Assembly (NCBI RefSeq): GCF_033971325.1
Contig: NZ_CP117180.1
Span: 1,484,472-1,548,471 of the forward strand
Direction of reading: 5' to 3'
Source of the DNA: Hydrogenobacter sp. T-2
Lineage (GTDB): Bacteria; Aquificota; Aquificia; Aquificales; Aquificaceae
Length of the DNA stretch: 64,000 bases
A program made the position numbers and the translations under genes. Of the stretch, positions 34,994-43,869 are shown one piece after another. The notes under the pieces are model-generated. The model was not told the DNA's origin. It saw only the letters and a program-made list of their open reading frames with translations, and searched no databases. Positions within the stretch are counted from its first letter, which is position 1, and the number at the start of each line of letters is the position of its first letter.

Positions 34994-36217
34994 ATGGCAA
35001 TGAGTAGATATACAAAAACTATAGAAAGGGATAGGTTGGAGGAATTGAAAGGAGGGCTCTTAAAAATACTAAAGAGATTCCTAACAGAGGAGTCCTATAA
35101 AGTCATTGAACTCAAACACTTAGATGGTTTTTTGAAGCTCTTAGCATGCGAGGACTTTGATAGGAAAAGTTTTAGGAGGCTTAGGGCTATATCCAAGTTC
35201 CTTATAGGCTTGCGTATTCCAGAAACAGCCTTAATACAAGCCTATAAGCTTATAAAGAACTACGCACTTTTAGAGGGAAAGGACAAACTTTTGTCAAATA
35301 TAGAATTTATATTCAAAAATCTATATAAACCTTATTTAATTCTGCATAAACTGGAAAGACTACAAGATGTTCACTTTCATTTAGAGGGTGACCTGTTATA
35401 CCAAATGAATAAGCTAAAAGAAATCTACCTTAGAGAGCACAAAAGGCTAATTGGTGATATATTCAGCGATGACAGGGTTTTAAACTTAGATTCAGAAGTG
35501 GACTCACTGCTTTCTTCACTGGAAGCTTACTTTAAGGATAGTAAAGTTTATAGTAGACTTTTAAGCTTACACGAGCTTTATAAAAGAACCCTTACATCTA
35601 TTGCGGTTGTTGAAAGCGACTTTATAAGCCTGTATACACTTACAAAAGATGTGGAGCTTATATTTAAGGATATAATAAACCTTATAGATGAGGCTATAAT
35701 AAGTCTTCTTTCAGAGACCGCCTTCTTAGACGTGCTTACAGGGGTGTATAGTAGAAACTACCTTCAGCTGATTCTTGGAAAGGAAATAAGCTTTTGCAAA
35801 AGACATAACATACCAATCTCGGTTATACTTTTGGATGTGGATGATTTCAAATTAATAAATGACAAATACGGTCATGACGTGGGTGACCTTGTGCTTAGAT
35901 TCTTAGGAGAGTCCATAAAACGCATAATTAGGTCTTCAGATATACCAGTAAGGTATGGAGGTGAGGAGTTCCTTATACTACTGCCCTTTACTTCTTTAGA
36001 AGGAGCCTATACAGCGGGTGAAAAGGTAAGGTCTTATTGTGAAAGTAAGACCTTTACACACAATTCTTTATCTATAACTATAACCATAAGTGTAGGTGTT
36101 GCCCAGGTAGAGGACTTTGAAAATCCATGGCAGGATATTAAGAGAGCAGATAAGGCTCTTTATATGGCTAAGTCTCTTGGCAAAAATATGGTAATGATCG
36201 CAAGCAATGATATCTGA
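34994..36217 (+). CDS. Diguanylate cyclase (GGDEF) with uncharacterised helical N-domain
   Basis: A 407-residue soluble protein. Residues about 1-240 are helical and not recognised (possible sensory domain, no transmembrane segment). The C-terminal GGDEF domain (about 245-405) has DVLTGVYSRNYL, LLDVDDFKLINDKYGHDVGD and the active loop RYGGEEFLILLP. An RSSD inhibitory site lies exactly five residues before GGEEF, so c-di-GMP feedback inhibition is expected. TATAAT at 34983-34988 ends 5 nt before the ATG; a second ATG at 35000 is also possible. The following membrane-protein gene overlaps by 11 bp. Confidence 0.9.
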   Translation: MAMSRYTKTIERDRLEELKGGLLKILKRFLTEESYKVIELKHLDGFLKLLACEDFDRKSFRRLRAISKFLIGLRIPETALIQAYKLIKNYALLEGKDKLLSNIEFIFKNLYKPYLILHKLERLQDVHFHLEGDLLYQMNKLKEIYLREHKRLIGDIFSDDRVLNLDSEVDSLLSSLEAYFKDSKVYSRLLSLHELYKRTLTSIAVVESDFISLYTLTKDVELIFKDIINLIDEAIISLLSETAFLDVLTGVYSRNYLQLILGKEISFCKRHNIPISVILLDVDDFKLINDKYGHDVGDLVLRFLGESIKRIIRSSDIPVRYGGEEFLILLPFTSLEGAYTAGEKVRSYCESKTFTHNSLSITITISVGVAQVEDFENPWQDIKRADKALYMAKSLGKNMVMIASNDI

Positions 36218-36632
36218 GCTTTTCCTATGTATATATGCAGGCTCTCTTTTCTGTATGGTTTTTTTGGTTGCACCAACACTCTTAAGAACCAGTGAGAATA
36301 AAAACCTTTTAGGAAGCCTATACGGAAAAATACTTTGGAGGTTTTACAAGGTTGCTTTTTTTATGCTTTTGTTTTATCTTATCTTAGGTAATGCAAAACT
36401 TGATGCTATACTTCTTATGCTGGGTCTTGGGTTGAACGTGGGAACTTCATACTGGCTGAAAAACTACAAGAGAAGCTTAGGGAACATAGACCTTCTTGAT
36501 TACGATGAACCCAGAAGGGTGCTCTTTAGAAGGGTTTCCATGCTTTCAACCTTTATTCTTTTTATGAACTTCTTGCTTTCTATGTATGTGCTTATAAAAC
36601 ACCTAAAAGGAGGTTCACTTGCAGGAGTATAG
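36207..36632 (+). CDS. Small four-helix membrane protein, DUF4149-like
   Basis: A 141-residue integral membrane protein with about four hydrophobic segments: residues 4-25, 45-65, 67-82 and 113-132. The pattern of F/W-G..F....VAPTLL near the N-terminus is seen in DUF4149/TMEM205-like proteins of unknown function; the match is loose. ATG 36207 lies within the 3' end of the GGDEF gene and the gene overlaps the infC TTG start by 14 bp, so it sits in an operon with them. It resembles in size and topology the protein at 43870-44316. Confidence 0.6.
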   Translation: MISELFLCIYAGSLFCMVFLVAPTLLRTSENKNLLGSLYGKILWRFYKVAFFMLLFYLILGNAKLDAILLMLGLGLNVGTSYWLKNYKRSLGNIDLLDYDEPRRVLFRRVSMLSTFILFMNFLLSMYVLIKHLKGGSLAGV

Positions 36633-37134
36633 GGTCAACAAACAGATAAAAGCTAAGGAGGTAAGGTTAATAGACGAAAACGGAAAGCAGGTGGGCATAG
36701 TTCCACTGCAGGAGGCTCTTAGAATAGCCAGTGAAAAGGGTCTTGACTTAGTAGAAGTAGCACCTCAGGCAAACCCTCCTGTTTGCAAGATACTGGATTA
36801 TGGTAAGTTCCTTTATGAGCTAAAGAAGAAGGAAAAGGAAGCGAAGAAAAAGCAAAGGGAGCATGCAATAGAGATAAAGGACATGATGCTTTCAGTAAGA
36901 ATTGATGATCATGACCTGAAGGTAAAACTAAAGCACATGAGGGAGTTCCTCATGGATGGAGACAAGGTAAGGGTAAGGATTCGCTTTAGAGGAAGAGAAC
37001 ATCTCCACCCAGAGCTTGGTGATAAGTTAGCAAACAGGATAGTGGAAGAGTTATCCGATGTGGGACAACTTGAATCTCCAATAAAGAAAGAAGGGAACTT
37101 TTTGATCTTTGCACTACTTCCTAAGAAGAAATAA
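36619..37134 (+). CDS. infC: Translation initiation factor IF-3
   Basis: A 171-residue IF-3. The N-domain (YRVNKQIKAKEVRLIDENGKQVG, of which this is the start) and C-domain (IEIKDMMLSVRIDDHDLKVKL, KVRVRIRFRGREHLHPELG) are both complete. The start is TTG 36619, five nt after a strong AAGGAGG (36607-36613). Non-ATG starts are a known theme of infC, used in E. coli for autoregulation through IF-3's discrimination against rare starts; the same logic may hold here. The rpmI-rplT genes that usually follow infC are absent; a GGDEF protein follows instead. Confidence 0.95.
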   Translation: MQEYRVNKQIKAKEVRLIDENGKQVGIVPLQEALRIASEKGLDLVEVAPQANPPVCKILDYGKFLYELKKKEKEAKKKQREHAIEIKDMMLSVRIDDHDLKVKLKHMREFLMDGDKVRVRIRFRGREHLHPELGDKLANRIVEELSDVGQLESPIKKEGNFLIFALLPKKK

Positions 37135-37146
37135 AATTCTAATATT

Positions 37147-39630
37147 ATGCTAAGCCTGAGGGTAGGTGAGCTTGTTAAAGGTGAAGAACCGCTTATCTCT
37201 TACGAGTGCAGTCTAAGGGAAGCCTTCGAGAAAATGAGAGAAAAGGGAAGGGGTTATATACTCCTTATGAGGGAAAAATATCCAGCAGGTATACTAACAG
37301 AAAGAGACCTTATTAGACTTATTGAGCAAGGTGTCTCCTTTGAAGAAAGAGCCATAGATTATGCCTCAAAAAGACTAATTCATGTTAGAGATTACAGAGA
37401 CCTATATTATGCCCTTAGCCTTATGGTAGAAAACAACATAAGAAGGTTAGTGGTTGTAGATAAGGATGGTAACTTTCTTGGAACCCTTACCATGGAAGAG
37501 GTTTTGGCTCAAGCGGAGGAAGATATATTTAAAAAGAAGCTTAAAGTCAGGGAAATACTCTTGGACAAGGAGTTTGTCTGGGTTTCTGCGAAAACAACCC
37601 TTTCTGAGTGTTTAAGGCTTATGAAGGAAAAAAATATCGGTGCCCTACCGGTGCTAAAAGATGGTATGCCTGTAGGCATAATAACAGAGAGAGATATAGT
37701 TAAGCTCTTTGATAGGATAAACCTATCAGACCCTGTGGAGCTTTATATGAGCAAGCCAGTTATAACCATAAATGAGGACGCTCTGGCGGAATTAGCCCTA
37801 AGGATTATGGAGGAAAACAGAGTAAGAAGGCTTGTGGTTGTGGACGATAAAGGTTTTGCGGTAGGTATAATAAGCAACAGAGATATTGCAAAGAACGCTT
37901 ACGAAAGCTACTGGAAATTCCTTGAGACCAAGTTAAGGCACGCAAAAGATGTGCTTAATCTTCTACCCGAACCCACCTTTGAAGTGCTTGACCTATTCTC
38001 AAGCCAAGTTATTGTGTGGATGAACGCAAAGGCCATAGAACTCTTTGGTAGCCTTATAGACCATGATATAACAGAGGTAATCCCAGTAAAGGATTGGTCC
38101 TATATATACTCAACACTTTTAAAAGATAGAAGGGTTGAGAGGCAGAGGTTTAATATTGGGGACAAAGCCTATGAGCTATCCGCCAGTTATCTTTTTATGG
38201 AGACAGAGAAGGTCAAGGGCAGAATAAAGCTGATGCTCAGAGACATAACTCAGGACCTGCACTCACAGAGAATAATGGAGAGGGAGTTAAGTAACTATAT
38301 GAGGATTATGAACTCTACAGAAGATATGATAATCGTATACGAATCGGATAGTGGAAAAATAAAGTTTGTAAACAGGGCGGCGATAAGAAAGCTCGGCTAT
38401 ACGGAGGATGAGCTCAAAAACATGACCATATTTCAGATAGTGGATGCAGACCCTGAGTTTATAAGTCAAAACATACAAAGAATTGTGAGAAAAGATGAGG
38501 TCATAAGAGGTAGGAGGTTTTACAAGGATAGCTATGGGAACAGACTACCAGTGGATATAACTGCCACAAAGGTGCATATGAATAGCGTTCCATACATACT
38601 TATAGTGGCGAGAGATATATCGGATAGACTAAAATTAGAAGAGGAGATAGAGAGGAAAACAAGGGAGCTTGAAAACCTACACGATTTTATCCTTAACCTA
38701 AACAGATGTAGCTCAGAGGGCGAAGCTTACAATCTTTTAGCACATATGTTGGTAAAAATTGCCGGGGTTGATGCCCTTGCAATATACAGAATAAACCCAT
38801 CTTTGAATAGGGTCGTTGACAAACTATTTTATGGAAGTATGGAATACGCAGAATGTCTTGAGGAAGGTGAAGAGCCTTCTGCGTGTAAGGTTTTCCAAAG
38901 TGCCCAGCCTTTTCTTGTTAGAGATAAAAAAGCCTATTCATGTCCTCTTTTCAAGTCCGAATATGGCTCTTATATGTGTATGTCTGTAGTATCTGGAGGA
39001 AAAACCATTGCACTGCTAAGTATGGTATCTCAGAAGGAAGACTTTTTTGATAGAGAGAAACTGGACTTTATAGAAAACATAGTTAACACCTTTGCACCTT
39101 TTTTGTCTAACCTAAGACTTATAGAGATAAACAAAGAGCTATCCATAAGAGACCCTCTCACAAACCTCTATAACAGAAGATTCATTACAGAGTTCTTGCA
39201 TAAAAAGATAGAAGAGGCAAAAAGGACTAAGTCCCAGTTTGCTTTACTGCTTTTGGACCTTGACCACTTTAAAAAGATAAACGACACTTATGGACATCAG
39301 TTTGGCGACCTGTGTCTAAAAGTTCTTTCTGACGTTCTAAGAGACACAGTCAGAAGCATGGATATAATAGGAAGATGGGGAGGCGAAGAGTTTGTGGTTA
39401 TTTTGCCAAATACTGGAAGGCTAGAAGCGGTTGAAGTTGCAAACAGGATAAAGGAAAGTTTGAAGAAAAAGCTCCTCTACTCGGATAAGGGTATACCAGT
39501 AAGTATGACTGCAAGCATCGGTGTTGCAGTTTTTCCAGAGGATGGAGAGACTGTAGATGACCTTTTCAAGGTGGCGGATGATAAGCTGTATCTTGCAAAA
39601 AGTGAAGGAAGGGACATGGTAATTCCATGA
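37147..39630 (+). CDS. Multidomain sensor diguanylate cyclase (CBS-PAS-GAF-GGDEF)
   Basis: An 827-residue cytosolic signalling protein. Four CBS motifs (about residues 1-255) give two Bateman modules that typically bind adenine nucleotides; a degenerate PAS-like region (about 275-370) and a PAS domain (about 385-500, MNSTEDMIIVYESDSGKI is its start) follow; then a GAF domain (about 515-660) with several cysteines (ECLEE, SACKVF, SCPLF, MCMS); and a GGDEF domain with RWGGEEFVVILP and an RSMD inhibitory site five residues upstream. It should make c-di-GMP in response to nucleotide and redox or ligand cues. It follows infC by 12 bp and overlaps radA by 4 bp. Confidence 0.92.
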   Translation: MLSLRVGELVKGEEPLISYECSLREAFEKMREKGRGYILLMREKYPAGILTERDLIRLIEQGVSFEERAIDYASKRLIHVRDYRDLYYALSLMVENNIRRLVVVDKDGNFLGTLTMEEVLAQAEEDIFKKKLKVREILLDKEFVWVSAKTTLSECLRLMKEKNIGALPVLKDGMPVGIITERDIVKLFDRINLSDPVELYMSKPVITINEDALAELALRIMEENRVRRLVVVDDKGFAVGIISNRDIAKNAYESYWKFLETKLRHAKDVLNLLPEPTFEVLDLFSSQVIVWMNAKAIELFGSLIDHDITEVIPVKDWSYIYSTLLKDRRVERQRFNIGDKAYELSASYLFMETEKVKGRIKLMLRDITQDLHSQRIMERELSNYMRIMNSTEDMIIVYESDSGKIKFVNRAAIRKLGYTEDELKNMTIFQIVDADPEFISQNIQRIVRKDEVIRGRRFYKDSYGNRLPVDITATKVHMNSVPYILIVARDISDRLKLEEEIERKTRELENLHDFILNLNRCSSEGEAYNLLAHMLVKIAGVDALAIYRINPSLNRVVDKLFYGSMEYAECLEEGEEPSACKVFQSAQPFLVRDKKAYSCPLFKSEYGSYMCMSVVSGGKTIALLSMVSQKEDFFDREKLDFIENIVNTFAPFLSNLRLIEINKELSIRDPLTNLYNRRFITEFLHKKIEEAKRTKSQFALLLLDLDHFKKINDTYGHQFGDLCLKVLSDVLRDTVRSMDIIGRWGGEEFVVILPNTGRLEAVEVANRIKESLKKKLLYSDKGIPVSMTASIGVAVFPEDGETVDDLFKVADDKLYLAKSEGRDMVIP

Positions 39631-40961
39631 AAAAGGAAAAGACCTATTTTGTGTGTCAAGAATGCGGATACTCAAGCCCGAAGTGGCTGGGTAGATGTCC
39701 CTCCTGCGGTGCCTGGAACTCTATGGTGGAAGAGAAGGAAATAAGGTCTCTCTCTGGAAGGGTAGAAATAAAAACTACACCAAAGCCCCTTCATCTTTGG
39801 GAAGAGCAAAGGGCTATAAGGCTTAGCACAGGTTTTGAAAGTCTTGACTATGCTCTTGGTGGCGGGATAGTGAAAGGACAGGTTCTCCTCCTTGCGGGTG
39901 AGCCGGGCATAGGCAAGTCCACTCTTTTACTTCAGGTATGCGAGGGGTTTTCAAAGCTATATGGACCTGTTTTATATGTTTCTGGAGAGGAGTCTCCATC
40001 ACAGATAGCCCTCAGAGCAAAAAGACTAAGAGTTGGTTCAGAAAGCCTTTTAGTGTTTCCAGAAACTAACCTTGAGGAGATATTGCAGACCCTAAGGGAA
40101 GAAAGACCTTCTCTCCTTGTGGTGGACTCGGTGCAAACCCTTTATAGCTCAAGCCTTGAGTCTTCGCCTGGCTCTGTTGCACAAGTAAGAGAATGCACCT
40201 TTAGGCTCTCCGAGGTTTGCAAGGAGCTAAACATTCCCGTTTTTTTGGTGGGTCAGGTCAACAAAGAAGGCGTGCTTGCGGGTCCAAAGGTTTTGGAGCA
40301 TATTGTGGACACGGTTCTGTATTTTGAAGGAGAGAGGTTTAACTTCTACAGGGTGGTCAAGGCGGTTAAAAATCGCTTTGGTGAGTCTGGAAACATGGCA
40401 GTCTTTAGGATGACAGGACAGGGGCTTGAGGAGGTTCAAGAGCCTTCCGCCTTTTTCCTGCAAGAGAGGGTTGGCTCTCCTGGGAGCGTGGTTTTTCCTC
40501 ATACAGAAGGGAGCAAGCCAGTGCTTTTGGAGGTGCAAGCCCTCACCATACAGGCACTATACACCACACCTCAGAGAAAGACCCAAGGCTTTGACCCAAA
40601 TCGCTTAGCTTTAATACTTGCGGTGCTTGAAAAGGAAGCAAAGGTCTTTACAAGGGACAGGGATGTGTTCGTAAACGTAGTAGGTGGTGTAAGTGTGGAA
40701 GAGCCGGCTGTAGATTTGGCAGTCGCCCTTTCAGTGGTAAGCTCTGTAAAGGACAAGCCTGTTGGTGATTTGCTTATTTTTGGTGAGCTTGGACTTTCTG
40801 GTGAGGTAAGGTCTGTCCACTTTGCACAGGAGAGGCTAAGGGAAGGTCTTCGCTTTGGCTTCAAAAGGGCTATAGTTCCAGAGGGTTGCAGGGTAGAGTT
40901 ACAGGGTCTTGAAGTCCTTGGCGTAAGGCATATAAGAGAAGCCATTGAGTTTATAATCTAA
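39627..40961 (+). CDS. radA: DNA repair helicase RadA/Sms
   Basis: A 444-residue RecA-like motor in recombination branch migration. N-terminal C4 zinc finger (CQECGYSSPKWLGRCPSCGAW), Walker A GEPGIGKST (about residue 90), the RadA-specific KNRFG motif, and a C-terminal Lon-protease-like domain (DVFVNVVGGVSVEEPAVDLAV) without a catalytic serine-lysine dyad, as usual. The ATG overlaps the stop of the upstream cyclase gene. Confidence 0.96.
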   Translation: MKKEKTYFVCQECGYSSPKWLGRCPSCGAWNSMVEEKEIRSLSGRVEIKTTPKPLHLWEEQRAIRLSTGFESLDYALGGGIVKGQVLLLAGEPGIGKSTLLLQVCEGFSKLYGPVLYVSGEESPSQIALRAKRLRVGSESLLVFPETNLEEILQTLREERPSLLVVDSVQTLYSSSLESSPGSVAQVRECTFRLSEVCKELNIPVFLVGQVNKEGVLAGPKVLEHIVDTVLYFEGERFNFYRVVKAVKNRFGESGNMAVFRMTGQGLEEVQEPSAFFLQERVGSPGSVVFPHTEGSKPVLLEVQALTIQALYTTPQRKTQGFDPNRLALILAVLEKEAKVFTRDRDVFVNVVGGVSVEEPAVDLAVALSVVSSVKDKPVGDLLIFGELGLSGEVRSVHFAQERLREGLRFGFKRAIVPEGCRVELQGLEVLGVRHIREAIEFII

Positions 40962-40964
40962 AGT

Positions 40965-41612
40965 GTGAAGGTGCTCCTTGTAGAAGATGATAGGCTTTTG
41001 GGGGAGTCTCTTAAGGAGTATTTGGAGTCGGAGGGTTTTTTGGTGGACTGGATATACGACAGCAGGGAGTTTTTTGACCTTCTTGAGGTTTCCATATACG
41101 ATGCCATCGTGCTTGACCTTATGATGCCTCATGTAAGCGGTGAAGAGCTCCTTGGAAGGCTCAGGGAGAGGGGAAACACCACTCCCGTGCTTATACTTAC
41201 TGCAAAAGGCAGGTTAGAGGACAAGGAAAAGTGCTTTTCTCTCGGTGCGGATGACTATCTTACAAAGCCCTTTGAACCAAGGGAGCTACTCCTCAGGCTC
41301 AGAGCCTTGTACAGGAGAACCGTCAGACAAGAAAGGCTAAGGCTAAACAAGGTGGAGGTTGACCTAAAGGCTGGTAGGGTATGGGTAGATGGAAAAGAGA
41401 TAAAACTCAGTAAGAAGGAATGGCTGTTGTTTAAGTATCTTGTAGAAAACAGGGATAGGTTTGTCTCCACAGAGGAGCTCCTCAACTATGTGTGGGGCGA
41501 TGAGCCAGTGGGGGACGAGGTGGTGAGGGCTCACATAAAGAACCTCAGAAGACTCTTGCCAGAGGGCTTTATAGTCTCTCAAAAGGGAAGGGGCTATAGA
41601 GTTGAGGCGTGA
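40965..41612 (+). CDS. OmpR-family response regulator
   Basis: A 215-residue two-component regulator. Receiver domain with acidic pair VEDDRLL, phospho-acceptor Asp in IVLDLMMP (about residue 51), Thr/Lys switch LTAKG...LTKPF, then a winged-helix DNA-binding domain (LSKKEWLLFKYLVENRDRFVS, VRAHIKNLRRLL). The start is GTG 40965, 3 bp after radA, with no clear ribosome site. The histidine kinase gene overlaps its 3' end by 11 bp. Targets are unknown. Confidence 0.92.
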   Translation: MKVLLVEDDRLLGESLKEYLESEGFLVDWIYDSREFFDLLEVSIYDAIVLDLMMPHVSGEELLGRLRERGNTTPVLILTAKGRLEDKEKCFSLGADDYLTKPFEPRELLLRLRALYRRTVRQERLRLNKVEVDLKAGRVWVDGKEIKLSKKEWLLFKYLVENRDRFVSTEELLNYVWGDEPVGDEVVRAHIKNLRRLLPEGFIVSQKGRGYRVEA

Positions 41613-42579
41613 GAAATTCCTGCTTTATCTTTCTCTCTTTACCCTTTTGGTGGCTGGTTTTGGACTTATAAACCTCGTAGTGTTTCTTGAAATTAAGAGG
41701 CTCATTGAGGAGAACTCCTATAGGCTTGCCTATCAGCACTTTTTAACCCATCTCCAAAACCCACACCATATAGGAGACAAAGACTTTGTTATAAACCCAC
41801 CTGCAGTTGAAGGATACAGGTTTTATGTTTTTGAAGCTCCAGAAAACCCATTAAAGAGTGTAAGGGTCGGTGTAAGAGAGGAGTTTATTAAGGATAGAAC
41901 GGACAGCCTAATGAAAAGGCTTTTTGCGGTGGAATTTTTCCTAGTTTTTATGCTTGTTTTTCTCTATCAGAGGGTAATTGAGGAGTATTTTTCAAGGCTA
42001 AAGGGAAAGGAAGAGTGGATAAAGTCTCTTATGCTCTCCCTTACCCATAGACTTGGAAACTTTATAGCCACACAAAAAGTCCTCTTGGCTATGCTAAAAA
42101 AATCCTACCCTCAGGATGAAAAGATAAGGAAGTTAGAAAAAAGCCTCCACAAGGCTCAAAGGGAGCTAAGCCTGTTTATAAACCCAGTTAAGGAAGGGAG
42201 AGAAAACAAGAGAGAGAATATCCAGTTAGAGGACTCGGTAAGGGAGACCCTTAGCTTCTTTGAAGAGGAGTTGAAGGGTAAAAGACTTATACTTAGAAAT
42301 GAAAAGCTATTTGTATACATGAACAAGGAAGACCTTGAGGATGTGTTATACAATCTTATAGGTAATGCCATAAGGCACTCGAGGGAACTTGTCCATATAA
42401 AGGTGTGTGCAAAAAATCGCCTTTTGGTGATAAGGAATGACCTTGGTAGTGAGGTGAAGCACGGCATGGGATTGGGTGTAGAGCTTACACGTACTGTGTT
42501 AAGGAGATACAACTTTGGCTTAAGGATAAGCCTCAAGAGGCACTATACCGCCTTTGTCCTTTTCAAAAGGCAGGGCTAA
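41602..42579 (+). CDS. Sensor histidine kinase with unusual H-box
   Basis: A 325-residue membrane kinase: helix about 8-28, short periplasmic region about 30-95, second helix about 108-125, then the catalytic part. The phospho-acceptor region reads LTHRLGNFIATQKVLLAML, closer to the HRxxN box of HisKA_2/HWE kinases than to the HExRTP box normal for OmpR partners. The ATP lid keeps an N box (LYNLIGNAIRHS) and G2 box (GMGLG), but the first G box DxGxG is degenerate. TTG start at 41602 within the regulator gene. Its 3' end overlaps the convergent hisS by 17 bp. Confidence 0.83.
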   Translation: MRREKFLLYLSLFTLLVAGFGLINLVVFLEIKRLIEENSYRLAYQHFLTHLQNPHHIGDKDFVINPPAVEGYRFYVFEAPENPLKSVRVGVREEFIKDRTDSLMKRLFAVEFFLVFMLVFLYQRVIEEYFSRLKGKEEWIKSLMLSLTHRLGNFIATQKVLLAMLKKSYPQDEKIRKLEKSLHKAQRELSLFINPVKEGRENKRENIQLEDSVRETLSFFEEELKGKRLILRNEKLFVYMNKEDLEDVLYNLIGNAIRHSRELVHIKVCAKNRLLVIRNDLGSEVKHGMGLGVELTRTVLRRYNFGLRISLKRHYTAFVLFKRQG

Positions 42580-43777
42580 ACTCCACCCTTGTTTGAATGC
42601 CAGAATTAAGGTCCTTAAGGGTGTAGAAGCCACCAGCCATCTCCTCTTCTCCCACTATAACCGCATAGTCCGCCCTTATCTTGTTGGCAAGCTCAAGCTG
42701 TTTTTTGAGACCGCCTTTTTTGTAAGAAACCTCAACCCTTTTACCCTCTGCCCTGAGAGCCTTTGCCACCTGCAAGGCATAGGGTAGAACATCACCAAAA
42801 GGAATGACTAAGTAGAGGGGGTCTTCTGGAGGAAGGCTTTTCACAAGCATGGAGAGCCTCTCTAAACCCACTGCAAAGCCTATGGCTGGAGTGGGAGGTC
42901 CACCCATCTCCTCCACAAGGTAGTCATACCTACCACCTGCTATCACAGTAATATCAAGCTCCTCAGAGACCGCCTCAAAAACCGTCTTTGTGTAGTAGTC
43001 AAGTCCTCTCACAAGGTTTGGATTTTCTCTGTAGGGTATAGACATGGCATTTAAATATTCCTTTAGCTTTGAGTAGTGCTCTCTACATTCCTCGCACAGA
43101 AAGTTCACCATCTTAGGAGCATCCTTGACCGCAGACTTGCAGGTTGGCACTTTGCAGTCTAAGACCCTAAGAGGGTTTCTGTCCTTTCTATCAAGGCAGA
43201 CTTCACAGAGATGCTCCTCCACACCTGCAAGATAGGCACTCAAAGCATCTCTATAGGCAGGTCTACAAACCTTACATCCTATGGAGTTTATCTCTATAAC
43301 CACCTTAACGCCAAGTTCAGAAAGTATCTCATAAACAAGACCTATAAGCTCCGCATCCACCACAGGCTCAAGGCTTCCAAAAACCTCCGCACCCAGTTGA
43401 TGAAACTGTCTGTATCTGCCAGCCTGTGGACGCTCGTAGCGAAACATGGGACCCTCATAGAAAAGTTTCACATAAGGCTTTAAGGCATATAGCCTGTTTT
43501 GAACATAGGCTCTAACCGCGCCCGCAGTGCCCTCAGGTCTAAGGGCAAGCCATCTATCCTTTCTATCCTGAAAGGTAAACATCTCCTTTTGGACTATGTC
43601 CGTTGCCTCTCCTATGCTCCTTTGGAATACCTCCACATATTCCACCACAGGAAGAACTATCTCTTCAAAGTTATAAAGCCTTAGCTTTTCTCTTATGAGG
43701 TTAGAGAGGTATCTGAACTTTTTTAGCTCCTCTCCGTAAATATCGTGAAAGCCTCTTACACTTTGAAACTCAGGCAT
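42563..43777 (-). CDS. hisS: Histidyl-tRNA synthetase
   Basis: A 404-residue class II synthetase. Motif 1 (EEIVLPVVEYVEVFQRSIGE), motif 2 (RPEGTAGAVRAYVQN; GPMFRYERPQAGRYRQFHQLGAE), the His-specific GLDYYTKTVFEA and motif 3 (AIGFAVGLERL) are complete, with a C-terminal anticodon-binding domain. TATAAT on the minus strand (43791-43786) ends 8 nt before the ATG and there is no Shine-Dalgarno. A catalytically dead HisZ paralogue is excluded by the intact GLDYYTKTVFE motif. Confidence 0.96.
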   Translation of the reverse strand: MPEFQSVRGFHDIYGEELKKFRYLSNLIREKLRLYNFEEIVLPVVEYVEVFQRSIGEATDIVQKEMFTFQDRKDRWLALRPEGTAGAVRAYVQNRLYALKPYVKLFYEGPMFRYERPQAGRYRQFHQLGAEVFGSLEPVVDAELIGLVYEILSELGVKVVIEINSIGCKVCRPAYRDALSAYLAGVEEHLCEVCLDRKDRNPLRVLDCKVPTCKSAVKDAPKMVNFLCEECREHYSKLKEYLNAMSIPYRENPNLVRGLDYYTKTVFEAVSEELDITVIAGGRYDYLVEEMGGPPTPAIGFAVGLERLSMLVKSLPPEDPLYLVIPFGDVLPYALQVAKALRAEGKRVEVSYKKGGLKKQLELANKIRADYAVIVGEEEMAGGFYTLKDLNSGIQTRVEFSPAF

Positions 43778-43801
43778 AGAGAATAATTATAGTCCTCTGA
43801 G

Positions 43802-43829
43802 TTGACACTTTCCCAATTCTGCATAGAAT
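43802..43829 (+). promoter_or_regulatory. Promoter of the CopD/HemJ-like-cupin-hemA unit
   Basis: TTGACA at 43802-43807 and TAGAAT at 43824-43829 are 16 bp apart. The -10 lies within the first copy of the 23-bp tandem duplication, so a second identical TAGAAT occurs at 43847-43852. Confidence 0.6.
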
Positions 43830-43867
43830 ATAAGTAAGGATTTACATAGAATATAAGTAAGGATTTA
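43822..43867. repeat. Perfect 23-bp tandem duplication in a promoter/leader
   Basis: Copies at 43822-43844 and 43845-43867 are identical; each contains TAGAAT and a ribosome-site-like TAAGGAT. The second copy places its AAGGAT about 5 nt before the ATG at 43870. Confidence 0.95.
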
Positions 43868-43869
43868 CT

